DNA of 64,000 nt from DYJK01 sp040755055 (GTDB lineage Bacteria > Bacteroidota > Ignavibacteria > Ignavibacteriales > Melioribacteraceae): contig JBFMBS010000005.1 in assembly GCA_040755055.1 (NCBI GenBank), positions 1 through 64,000 on the forward strand, in the 5' to 3' direction. The notes beneath the pieces were generated by a model, which saw only the letters and a list, made by a program, of their open reading frames with translations, was not told the origin of the DNA and made no database searches. Both the position numbers and the translations under genes were made by a program. This document shows, piece after piece, positions 52,188 through 60,337 of the stretch (the stretch's first letter is position 1; every line of letters starts with the position of its first letter).

Positions 52188-53276
52188 TTATTGCTGCTGC
52201 GCTGTTTCTTGCGAATTAACCGGAACAACTTTTGCACCTTCAAAAAGTTTTTGATGACCGGCACGGATTACTTTCATTCCTTGTTCAAGTCCTTCGAGAA
52301 TTTCAACTGCGTTTGCCAATTGCAATCCGGTTTTTACAGCCGCACGTTTTACGGTGTTGTCTTTGTTTACGATATAGACGAACGATTGATTCCCATTAGC
52401 AAAAATTGCTTCACTCGGAATTGTTAAAGCCGCGGCTCGCTCACTGAGAATTACGGTAATGTTTGCAGACATACCGGAACGGAATTTTTGTCCCGGGTTT
52501 TGAACGCGCGCAACAATTCTTGCCGAACGTGTTTCCGAATCGATGATCGGTTCGATTGCAATAATTCTTCCTTTTACTTCATGACCGGGGAATGCCGGAG
52601 AAGAAACAAAAACTTCGGCACCTCTTTTTAATTGTGAAAGGAAACGTTCCGGTGCAGAAAAACTTACGCGTATCTCATCAAGATTTGCAAGCTCTGCAAT
52701 TGCCTGACCGCTTCTCAAAAATGTACCGATGCTAACTTTGCGCGCGCCGATTATTCCATCAAACGGTGCGGTGATGTGAGCTTTTGCAAGACGGGCTTGC
52801 GCCAATTTTAAATTTGCTTCGGCTACTTTTAAAGCGGCATAAGCATCATCCAAATCCTGAGGTGTGCCGGCGTTCTGTTCAACAATTTTTTTTACACGAT
52901 TGTAAGTTGACTGACTCTGTGAATAAATTGCTTCCGTGCGAATAACTTCGGCAGAAAGCTGCGAGTCATCGAGTTGAGCAATCAATTCGCCGGATTTAAT
53001 GTGGTTGCCTTCTTCAAACGGAAGACTTGTTACAGCCGCATCGATTTCCGATACAACCGTGATTGCTTTGCTCGCTTCAATAGTACCGACTGCTTCAAAT
53101 TTATCCGCAACTTTTTGTTCAATAACTTGCGCAACCTCAGCGGGCATCGGCGGCATCGAAAAACCGGCATTAGCTTTTTGTTCTGAACAACCGGCTGTAA
53201 ACAAAATTGCCGGCATCAAAAGAATAATGGGAATCCAAAGAATAACCCGGCGTGATGAAAATTTATTGTAAAACAT
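52188..53276 (-). CDS. RND efflux periplasmic adaptor lipoprotein
   Basis: 362 aa. Lipobox ILFTAGCSEQ. Lipoyl halves (TVVSEIDAAVTSLPFEEGNHIKSGELIAQLDD; ARLAKAHITAPFDGIIGARKVSIGTFLRSGQ), a short alpha hairpin, then the beta-barrel and MP domains. It links the RND pump to TolC. 64 bp before the pump gene and 13 bp after the TolC stop. Confidence 0.95.
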   Translation of the reverse strand: MFYNKFSSRRVILWIPIILLMPAILFTAGCSEQKANAGFSMPPMPAEVAQVIEQKVADKFEAVGTIEASKAITVVSEIDAAVTSLPFEEGNHIKSGELIAQLDDSQLSAEVIRTEAIYSQSQSTYNRVKKIVEQNAGTPQDLDDAYAALKVAEANLKLAQARLAKAHITAPFDGIIGARKVSIGTFLRSGQAIAELANLDEIRVSFSAPERFLSQLKRGAEVFVSSPAFPGHEVKGRIIAIEPIIDSETRSARIVARVQNPGQKFRSGMSANITVILSERAAALTIPSEAIFANGNQSFVYIVNKDNTVKRAAVKTGLQLANAVEILEGLEQGMKVIRAGHQKLFEGAKVVPVNSQETAQQQ

Positions 53277-53289
53277 GACCTACTCCTTC

Positions 53290-54861
53290 TTAATTTATTG
53301 TACCAGGATATTTTCCTGAAGTTAATTGTTTCAATGTGGCGATTGCGTTCACTGTTTGAACAAGCGCTTGCGAGTAACTGCGCTGTGCAATTGCAAAATC
53401 TTCGTTAAGTCGAACGAGTTCGAATGCGGTGATTCGCCCGTTATGAAATTCAATTGCACCAATGCGAACTTGCTCTTGTGCGGCTTCAACACCTTCTTGC
53501 GCCGCTTTCAAACGGTTACTGCCGTGAGATAATTCGCGGTGTGCGGCGCGAATCTGTTGTTCCAAAATCCGCGAGAGTTCAACATATCTTTGTTGAATAT
53601 TGAGTGCTGCTGCTTCTAATCTATCTTTTTCACCGAGTCCTTTTCTTAAACCTATCGGCAGACTTAATTCAACTCCGATACTCCATCCCGGGAATTTTCT
53701 TTTAAATATTTGATCAAGCATATCACCGAAACTACCGCCCGATGTTGTGCGAAGTGTATCACCTCCGAAAATTACATCTTGCGAATCGCCGCCGATGCCG
53801 GTGCTGATAAGCGAGCCGGTGAGATCAACGCGCGGAAGTGATTCCCAGCTTGCGGCATCTGCAAGTGTATTGATTGCATCAACATCTTTTTGCGCGGCTT
53901 GCAATTCAAGATTGTTATCGAATGCGTTCTCAATTATTTCTTCTACCGGTACAACGGAAAAATTATTCGGCGGAGTATCAATTATTTTGAAACGTAAAGT
54001 TCCTTTTTCGGGACGAACACCGATTAACACTGCAAGTAGATCCGATTGAGCATCGAGCTGCTCTTCGCGGTCAATCAGTAATAATTCTTGCTGAGCCAAA
54101 AAAGTTTTTGCGCTCGCCGTTTGATTTGGACCAACTAAACCGGCTTGCCGGCGGAGTTCTGTTTCTTTTAAAAATGCAGCGGCTCTATCACGCGTAAGTT
54201 TTTGTACTGCATAATCACGAACGGTTGTGTATAAATTCCAATATATTTTTTCTACTTCGGAATTGACTGCAACAATTTCTTGCTCGTATCGTTTTTGTGC
54301 GGCTTCGTATTCAAGTTCTGTACTTGTTAATGCTTTTCTTCCCGAAGCTGTAAATCCGCCGAGCAGCGGCTGGCGGAAACTGAGACTTCCAAACGCATTG
54401 TACTCCGGGTTTAAGAATGCGAATTGCGAATTCGTTTTTAAGCTTACTGTGTTCAGTGATAATTCTAGTTGAGTTCCGATCGGCAGATTCATCTTCAATC
54501 CGGTTTGCGATGTAGTTGATTTTGTAATTAGAACATCCGCACCGGCAAAAAATGATGCTGTGGGCGACTTTAGATCTTCGTAATTAATTCTGAAGAACAA
54601 TTCCGGATCGAAGAAACCGCGTTCTCTCCGAAGTGAACCGGCGGCGGCAAGATATGCGGCTTCTGCTCTTCGGACAGATGTAGAATTTTTTGAAGCATAT
54701 TCTTGTGCTTGTGTTAAAGTAAGTTCGCTCCCTTCAAGTCCGTTTAAAATTGCTTGCAGCGAACTATCGGGATTTACAGATGTTTGTGCGTACGACACAA
54801 ACGCTAAATCGAAAAAAAGAAGCAAAACAATAAAAACTACTCGATGAATGTTTTGTTGCAT
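53290..54861 (-). CDS. TolC-family outer membrane protein of the RND system
   Basis: 523 aa with signal peptide (FLFDLAFVSYAQ). Two OEP repeats; SELTLTQAQEYASKNSTSVRRAEAAYLAA near the start and EFHNGRITAFELVRLNEDFAIAQRSYSQALVQTVNAIATLKQLT at the end. It is the first gene of the operon and lies downstream of an ArsR gene on the same strand, which could control it. Confidence 0.94.
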   Translation of the reverse strand: MQQNIHRVVFIVLLLFFDLAFVSYAQTSVNPDSSLQAILNGLEGSELTLTQAQEYASKNSTSVRRAEAAYLAAAGSLRRERGFFDPELFFRINYEDLKSPTASFFAGADVLITKSTTSQTGLKMNLPIGTQLELSLNTVSLKTNSQFAFLNPEYNAFGSLSFRQPLLGGFTASGRKALTSTELEYEAAQKRYEQEIVAVNSEVEKIYWNLYTTVRDYAVQKLTRDRAAAFLKETELRRQAGLVGPNQTASAKTFLAQQELLLIDREEQLDAQSDLLAVLIGVRPEKGTLRFKIIDTPPNNFSVVPVEEIIENAFDNNLELQAAQKDVDAINTLADAASWESLPRVDLTGSLISTGIGGDSQDVIFGGDTLRTTSGGSFGDMLDQIFKRKFPGWSIGVELSLPIGLRKGLGEKDRLEAAALNIQQRYVELSRILEQQIRAAHRELSHGSNRLKAAQEGVEAAQEQVRIGAIEFHNGRITAFELVRLNEDFAIAQRSYSQALVQTVNAIATLKQLTSGKYPGTIN

Positions 54862-55224
54862 AACAATACCTTTCTATTGCCGGCCATAGTCCGGGCAGAA
54901 TTAGATTGAATAATAATTTTGTATTGATCGGGAACAATTTTGCAGAGTTACTGGATGAATAACAGACCTGGATTCATTGAAAGCCGGATTCTTAAAACTT
55001 TGTTTTACTGTAACAGTGTATTTTGTTCTAAACCGCAAAATATATTCCTTTCATGTATTTGATTGCACGATAGAGCAACAAACTTTAGTGTTATTGTTTT
55101 ATGTACGGGGGAGTGGAGCCCTTAGAAAAAGTTATTCATTTAAGAATTGTAAAAACAAAGTGCGGATTATTTATTAATAACAACCCCACAGTTGAATGCA
55201 TGATATATATAAAAGAAAGAGTTT
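54862..55224. other. 363-bp gap between the ArsR gene and the efflux operon
   Basis: No credible ORF. It must hold the promoter of the minus-strand tolC-adaptor-RND operon. A near-perfect 11-bp palindrome ACTGTAACAGT (55007-55017) is a possible operator. I see no strong terminator after the ArsR gene. Confidence 0.4.
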
Positions 55225-55515
55225 TTACGAATTCTTCAAAGAATCTGAAACCAACAAACCGAATTCATTCAGGGTTTTTTTATTAACCGAAAGCATTACA
55301 CATCTGCCGTTTTTCTCCGCCCTTAAGAGATCTGCTTCCACGAGTATTTTTATATGATGCGAAACAGTCGGCTGTGAGAGATCTGCTATTTCTTCAGCCC
55401 CTGAACAAGTTAAACCAATACCCCCTTTTTTCGCGGCTTCCTTAAGTATTAATAACCGCGTTTTATCAGAAAGCGCCTTGGAAACTTTTACAATGTAATC
55501 TTCTGCACCCTTCAT
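55225..55515 (-). CDS. ArsR-family transcriptional regulator
   Basis: 96 aa winged helix. ALSDKTRLLILKEA, GAEEIADLSQPTVSHHIKILVEADLLRAEKNGRCVMLSVN is the ArsR pattern. Cys37 (LTCSGAEE, near helix 3) is at a place where metal-sensing members carry ligands, but there is no CxC. It probably represses itself and perhaps the RND efflux operon 360 bp downstream. An inverted repeat overlaps its start region. Confidence 0.9.
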   Translation of the reverse strand: MKGAEDYIVKVSKALSDKTRLLILKEAAKKGGIGLTCSGAEEIADLSQPTVSHHIKILVEADLLRAEKNGRCVMLSVNKKTLNEFGLLVSDSLKNS

Positions 55516-55516
55516 A

Positions 55517-55540
55517 ATATATTGAAGTATTTCGATATAT
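55517..55540. promoter_or_regulatory. Candidate ArsR operator (imperfect 24-bp inverted repeat)
   Basis: ATATATTGAA (55517-55526) and TTCGATATAT (55531-55540) pair with one mismatch around GTAT, 1 bp upstream of the ArsR start codon. A half-like copy (TATTTCAATATG) is near 55603-55614. The position suits autorepression. Confidence 0.55.
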
Positions 55541-55720
55541 TACTTTAGCAACAGATGAGAGCGAGATGTAGTTCCCAACAAAAAAAAATTTTATTTATTT
55601 CTGTATTTCAATATGCCTGAATTACCTACAACAATGATCGAAATTGCCAAAATTGGACATCTATCAGGAAATATTTTATTCGCTTGTAAAAATTGAGACG
55701 ACCTCCTTGTAAATTAAAAT

Positions 55721-56158
55721 TTACTTCGCCGAAGATTCCAAATATTCTTTTAGTGATCTGCCGATTAAATCTGTCCACCCCATCACAAAATTCTCTTTCT
55801 TAAGTTCAGGGATAGTATCGCTCGGGAAACTTTCCAGCCCGGCATGAGTTAATTTCAACCTTGTTTTGTTTTCTTCGGCAAACAATTCAAAAGTTACAAA
55901 CGAGATTCCGGTGTAGCCCTCGTACTTCCAACTATAAGTTAGTTTTTGTTTCTCTATTACTTCGGTAATCTTACAAAGATGGAGCCATTGTTTTTCAGGC
56001 GAGCCGCCGTAAAAATTAAATTCAAAACCAACTTCCGGTTTGAATTCTGCGAGATCGAAATACCATTTTTTCATTTCGTTTTTATCGGTAATGGCTTTCC
56101 AAACTTTTTCAATTGAAGCGTTGAAAGTTCGTTCGATAACAAACGGTTCGCTTTTCAT
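55721..56158 (-). CDS. SRPBCC/AHSA1-domain protein (third copy)
   Basis: 145 aa. VIERTFNASIEKVWKAITDKNEMKKWYFDLAEFKPEVGFEFNFYGG and a C-terminal GWTDLIGRSLKEYLE helix form the START-like pocket of AHSA1 proteins, which bind hydrophobic ligands. The most divergent of three copies in this operon (56608-57102 and 57108-57641). It starts 1 bp after the DoxX stop. Confidence 0.9.
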   Translation of the reverse strand: MKSEPFVIERTFNASIEKVWKAITDKNEMKKWYFDLAEFKPEVGFEFNFYGGSPEKQWLHLCKITEVIEKQKLTYSWKYEGYTGISFVTFELFAEENKTRLKLTHAGLESFPSDTIPELKKENFVMGWTDLIGRSLKEYLESSAK

Positions 56159-56593
56159 TTAATATCCTTCGATAGTTCTTCTTCTTTTTTCTATTAATGA
56201 ATCGATACTCCACGCTCCGGCACCGGCAGCAGAGAAATAAAGGAAGATAAAGCAATATAAAATTGCCGGAATGCCTCCGTTCAGCGTGGGCCAGAAACCT
56301 TGCGGTGCGTGGAATTGAAAATACGCAACAGCCATCTCGCCCGATAAAATAAATGCAGCCGGTCGTGTGTAAAATCCAATCATTATCAAAGCGCCGCCGA
56401 AGACTTCGAGAAACCCGCCGATCCAAACTTGAGTCATAAATTCTGCTGTGCTTCCGTCGGGCGGCATTCCAACCGGAAATGCAAAGAGCTTCGATGTTCC
56501 GGCAGTAATAAATATTATTGATGAAATAATCCGAAGCGATGCCAGAAAATACGGCGCCGAGTTTTTCCATTTATCAAAATAATTTGTGCTCAT
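56159..56593 (-). CDS. DoxX-family membrane protein
   Basis: 144 aa, four TM segments (PYFLASLRIISSIIFITAGTSKLFAFPVGMPP, GGFLEVFGGALIMIGFYTRPAAFILSGEMAVAYFQFHAPQGFWPTLNGG). DoxX family of small membrane oxidoreductase-associated proteins. Placed between SRPBCC genes in the ArsR operon; role unknown. Confidence 0.9.
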   Translation of the reverse strand: MSTNYFDKWKNSAPYFLASLRIISSIIFITAGTSKLFAFPVGMPPDGSTAEFMTQVWIGGFLEVFGGALIMIGFYTRPAAFILSGEMAVAYFQFHAPQGFWPTLNGGIPAILYCFIFLYFSAAGAGAWSIDSLIEKRRRTIEGY

Positions 56594-56607
56594 AATTTTC
56601 TTCCCGG

Positions 56608-57102
56608 TTATTTTAAAAATTCCTCAAGTTTATCGAGCGATTCGTTCCATCCGGTACCAGCCATATCAATTTCAATCTTCGGTAATCTTTCATGCTTCAA
56701 AGTCATTTTTGTTTTGCCGCCGATATTTTCGAATGTTACTGTAACCATCATTTCGAGAGGAATATCCGAACTCATGCCGTAGTACTGAGCCGAAACAATA
56801 TTCCCGTCGGCATCGGCAAAACTATCCGAGAAGACAATTTTTTCCGGCGGATTAATTTCTTTGTAAACGCCGGTAGCCCAAAGATCCTGTCCTTCGGGTG
56901 AGCGCATGCAGAAAAAAAGTTTGCCGCCGACACGTAAATCTATTTTACAAGTTGGGGTAGTGAAATTTTTTGGTCCCCACCATTGCATAAAATGTTTTGG
57001 GTCTGTCCATGCTTTCCAGACAAGCTCGCGCGGCGCATCGAAAATGCGCGTAATCGTAAGAACATTTTCTTTTTTATCGATATCTATTTGTGCGGTGCTC
57101 AT
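56608..57102 (-). CDS. SRPBCC/AHSA1-domain protein (second copy)
   Basis: 164 aa. LTITRIFDAPRELVWKAWTDPKHFMQWWGPKNFTTPTCKIDLRVGGKLFFCMRSPEG, then a C-terminal GWNESLDKLEEFLK. Very close to the first copy (shared TRIFDAPRELVWKAWT and WWGPK), so the pair arose by tandem duplication. Ligand unknown; the family includes proteins encoded next to ArsR-type regulators. Confidence 0.92.
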   Translation of the reverse strand: MSTAQIDIDKKENVLTITRIFDAPRELVWKAWTDPKHFMQWWGPKNFTTPTCKIDLRVGGKLFFCMRSPEGQDLWATGVYKEINPPEKIVFSDSFADADGNIVSAQYYGMSSDIPLEMMVTVTFENIGGKTKMTLKHERLPKIEIDMAGTGWNESLDKLEEFLK

Positions 57103-57107
57103 TTGAT

Positions 57108-57641
57108 TTATCCTTTCGTAATAGTTAAAAGATATTCATCGAGTTGCTCGAATGTACCTTTGAATCCTTGTTGTACCGATGTGAAGTTGGATTCGAAGGT
57201 TGCGCGTTCTTCCTCGCTTGCATTAATCGGATATCCTCGAAGCGTGAGTAAAGTTTTGCCGTTCATTTCGGAAAATGTAATTGTAGTTAAAGTTTCGAGA
57301 GGCCATGTTGAACTTAGCGGGTGACGTGTTATGCCGCATTGTTCGTCCGAAAATGAACTGATGAAAACAAGTTTTTCCGGCGGAATAACTTCTTGATAAA
57401 TAAATTTTCCCCACCAAACTGTGCCGTCTGAAATTGCCATGCTGTAATGAAAAACACCGCCGGGACGAATCTCTAATTTGTTTACCGTAATCGGAAAACT
57501 TTTTGGTCCCCACCATCTTGCCAAACGTTCGGGTTCTGTCCACGCTTTCCAAACTAATTCGCGCGGTGCATCAAAAATTCGTGTGATGACAAGTTCCTTT
57601 TGCTCGGTTTCTTTTATCGTGTAATTTATTTTGTCAGCCAT
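57108..57641 (-). CDS. SRPBCC/AHSA1-domain protein (first copy)
   Basis: 177 aa. LVITRIFDAPRELVWKAWTEPERLARWWGPKSFPITVNKLEIRPGGVFHYSM, with a C-terminal SVQQGFKGTFEQLDEYL helix. Starts overlapping the ArsR gene by 8 bp, so it is translationally coupled. Five bases separate it from the second copy. Confidence 0.93.
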   Translation of the reverse strand: MADKINYTIKETEQKELVITRIFDAPRELVWKAWTEPERLARWWGPKSFPITVNKLEIRPGGVFHYSMAISDGTVWWGKFIYQEVIPPEKLVFISSFSDEQCGITRHPLSSTWPLETLTTITFSEMNGKTLLTLRGYPINASEEERATFESNFTSVQQGFKGTFEQLDEYLLTITKG

Positions 57642-57963
57642 CTTTCTTCTCCTTTGCTTGAAGTTCGTTCAGATAATTTTCGAGTGCATCAAGTTTTTCT
57701 TCCCAGAATTTTCTGTACTGTTCAACCCAATTAGAAACCGCGTTTAATTTTTCCAATTGTACTTCGCAGTATCGTTCGCGTCCTTTTTGCTTCACCGTAA
57801 CAAGTCCGCATTCAGAAAGAATTTTAATATGTTTTGAAACTGCCGGTCTGCTGATATCGAAATTTTCTGCTATGCTGTTGAGTGTCAATTCCTTATTTGC
57901 AAGCAGACTAATGATAGCTCTCCGGTTTGGATCGGCTATCGCTTGAAAAACATCTCGTCTCAT
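57634..57963 (-). CDS. ArsR-family regulator of the SRPBCC operon
   Basis: 109 aa winged helix. RRDVFQAIADPNRRAIISLLANKELTLNSIAENFDISRPAVSKHIKILSECGLVTVKQKGRERYCEVQLEKLNAVSNWVEQYRKFWEEKLDALENYL is the ArsR/SdpR type usually paired with SRPBCC genes. No metal-binding Cys pairs. First gene of ArsR-SRPBCC-SRPBCC-DoxX-SRPBCC; a perfect palindrome lies just upstream. Confidence 0.93.
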   Translation of the reverse strand: MRRDVFQAIADPNRRAIISLLANKELTLNSIAENFDISRPAVSKHIKILSECGLVTVKQKGRERYCEVQLEKLNAVSNWVEQYRKFWEEKLDALENYLNELQAKEKKDG

Positions 57964-57977
57964 AATCTCATCAATAA

Positions 57978-58001
57978 ATATGTAACCAATTGGTTACATA
58001 T
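57978..58001. promoter_or_regulatory. Perfect 24-bp palindromic operator of the ArsR-SRPBCC operon
   Basis: Positions 57978-57989 and 57990-58001 are exact reverse complements; the core is TGTAACCAATTGGTTACA. It lies 14 bp upstream of the ArsR start codon. The GTAACCA half-site with an even-spaced dyad suits a dimeric winged-helix repressor, which predicts autoregulation of the operon. Confidence 0.8.
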
Positions 58002-58243
58002 ATAATAAATAAGCACCTCAAACGCAAGTACTTTTTTAATTACAGGTGAATTTCTTTGAAATTAAGAGGAAATACCGGTGAAAAAATCGAATTCATTTCG
58101 GGCAAATTGTTCAGCCTTTCATAATGCACTTAATAGACGACCTACAAATTTTTCTACTCAACGGGTTGCGATTGTAATTTTTACTCGCTCCTTGTCAAGT
58201 CATATAACTCTTTGTAGCTTTGGAATGTATTTCCTGAGCAAAA

Positions 58244-60199
58244 ATGCGATTAAAGATATTTCTACTCTTCACGGCATCAATGTCGTACATTTATCCGCAA
58301 GCAAGCGCCGATTCCATATTGTCTAAGGTCTCCTCATTAGATGATTCTACAAAGACAAGAATTCTGCTAGAAGAAACGTGGAATAGAAGAAGCAATGATC
58401 CGCTTACGGCAATTCAACTGGGTAAAGCTGCACTGACAATAACAAAAGCGACCGGTGATAAAGTACTCGAAGCAAAGGCCAACAATTATCTTGGCGTAAC
58501 ATATACCAACATCGGGGCACTGGAGATTGCATTAGAATATCATTACTCGGCATTAAATGCTGCAAAAGAATCGAACGACCGGACTCAAATTGGATATTCT
58601 CACAACAATATTGGAGTAATATACCGGATTAGAAACAACATTGAGGCGGCGACAGAACACATACAAGATGCAATCAAAATTTTTGAATCAATAAATGAGG
58701 AGGAAGGTGCTGCGTATTGTTATATCAATATAGGGAGACTATATGCTGCTCAAGATGATTTTAACAATGCACTCGTTTATTTTGAAAGAACAAATGTTCT
58801 CGCTGTAAAAGTAAATAACAAAGAATTGCTTGCAAGAGTACTTCTGGAGATAGCAAAACTTTCACAGCGTAAAGGTGATTTCTCTAGGGCGGAGCGTTCT
58901 TATTTAGAGTTAGAGAATCTTTACAAAAAGATTAATTACTTAAAGGGTTTTGCGGAAGTCTGGAGCGGATTAAGCGATATAGAATCGAGCAAGGGAAATA
59001 TGTCTGCAGCGTTGAAATACTCTTTCAAAGCTCTTGAATTAAGTCAAAAAATCATTAACCCCGAAGGCGAAGTAAATAACCTAAATGACATAGCGTTAAT
59101 TTATCTTGCATTGAATAATAGTAAAGCGAGTGAAAAGTACCTTTATACTGCTTTGAAGCGTTCAAATGAAATTAACGAGCCGGGTCTTACAGCAAGCACT
59201 TATCATACTTTTTACAAACTTTATAAACAGATAGGCAACACCGACAGTGCATTATTTTATTTTGAAAAATATCACAACCTGAAAGACTCCATTGTTACAA
59301 AGGAGGAAATTTTAAAACTTGGCGAACTTGAATCCCTGGTTAAAATTGAAAGAACCGAAAGAGAAAAAGAAATACTACAAAATGATTTAGAAAATCAAAT
59401 CAAACAGCGTAATTATTTGATAATTATTGTTCTGCTTTTTGTAATACTTGTTATTATAGTAACGTTCCGGTACTTTGAAAAACAACGGATATCGGAAAAA
59501 TTGAACCAGGTTAATATTGTAAAAGACAAGTTTTTCAGGATTATCGCACATGATCTTAGAGAACCTTTCCATGCAATATTCACGGCAATCGGATTACTAA
59601 GAGATCAATACGACGAATTGAGCGACGACGATAGAAAAGAGACAATTAGAACAATCGGTGATTCAATAAAAAGGGATTTTGATCTGCTCGAAAATTTATT
59701 GATGTGGGCTAAGAACCAGCGTCAAGAAATTAAGTTTGAACCGCGAGCGTTAAATCTTAAAACGATAATTCAGAAAATTGTGGACCTGATACAAACCAAC
59801 CTTACAAATAAAGATATCTCGTTGATAATCAATTGCCCCGACGAACTTTTAGTTTACGCAGACGAACAAATGCTGAATACAATTTTAAGAAACACCATTT
59901 TCAATTCCGTTAAGTTTTCCCACGTAGGCGGAGAAATAAATATTTCTGCAACGACAACCGGCAATAAAATCGATATAATTATTAAAGATAACGGGCTGGG
60001 AATGGATCGGGAAACATTGGAAAATATGTTTGTACTGGATAAGAAGACGGTTTCAAAAGGAACTGCCGGTGAAACCGGGTCGGGACTTGGAATGATACTT
60101 ACAAAAGAATTTATAGAAGCTCACAAAGGAACTATTGGAGTAGAAAGTAGATTGGGGCAAGGAACTACAATAACATTAACTTTACCGGCTAATTTATAA
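58244..60199 (+). CDS. TPR-containing sensor histidine kinase
   Basis: 651 aa. Signal peptide (1 to about 20). Periplasmic region of six or more TPRs (for example ANNYLGVTYTNIGALEIALEYHYSAL, AYCYINIGRLYAAQDDFNNALVYFERT). One TM segment (YLIIIVLLFVILVIIVTFRYF, about 390-410), then a HisKA domain with the phosphorylatable His436 in RIIAHDLREPFH, and a HATPase domain with N, G1 (DNGLGM) and G2 (GSGLGM) boxes. No receiver domain. No adjacent response-regulator gene, so the partner is elsewhere. Confidence 0.92.
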   Translation: MRLKIFLLFTASMSYIYPQASADSILSKVSSLDDSTKTRILLEETWNRRSNDPLTAIQLGKAALTITKATGDKVLEAKANNYLGVTYTNIGALEIALEYHYSALNAAKESNDRTQIGYSHNNIGVIYRIRNNIEAATEHIQDAIKIFESINEEEGAAYCYINIGRLYAAQDDFNNALVYFERTNVLAVKVNNKELLARVLLEIAKLSQRKGDFSRAERSYLELENLYKKINYLKGFAEVWSGLSDIESSKGNMSAALKYSFKALELSQKIINPEGEVNNLNDIALIYLALNNSKASEKYLYTALKRSNEINEPGLTASTYHTFYKLYKQIGNTDSALFYFEKYHNLKDSIVTKEEILKLGELESLVKIERTEREKEILQNDLENQIKQRNYLIIIVLLFVILVIIVTFRYFEKQRISEKLNQVNIVKDKFFRIIAHDLREPFHAIFTAIGLLRDQYDELSDDDRKETIRTIGDSIKRDFDLLENLLMWAKNQRQEIKFEPRALNLKTIIQKIVDLIQTNLTNKDISLIINCPDELLVYADEQMLNTILRNTIFNSVKFSHVGGEINISATTTGNKIDIIIKDNGLGMDRETLENMFVLDKKTVSKGTAGETGSGLGMILTKEFIEAHKGTIGVESRLGQGTTITLTLPANL

Positions 60200-60337
60200 T
60201 TATAAATCTACGAGCCAAATCTCTTCGGGCTGCGTCTAAATTATCAAACAATTTTTACAAGAAAGTATTTATAGTTGTAACCTCATTGCCGGTATTTTTG
60301 TCATTACTAAAAGTTAAATAAAATAACCGGGGCGCGC

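Noticed and set aside
54977..55286. Two short plus-strand ORFs between the efflux operon and the ArsR gene
   Set aside because: No ribosome site or motif; they overlap each other in different frames.
58078..58326. 82-codon plus-strand ORF
   Set aside because: Overlaps the start of the histidine kinase in another frame and lacks recognisable features.
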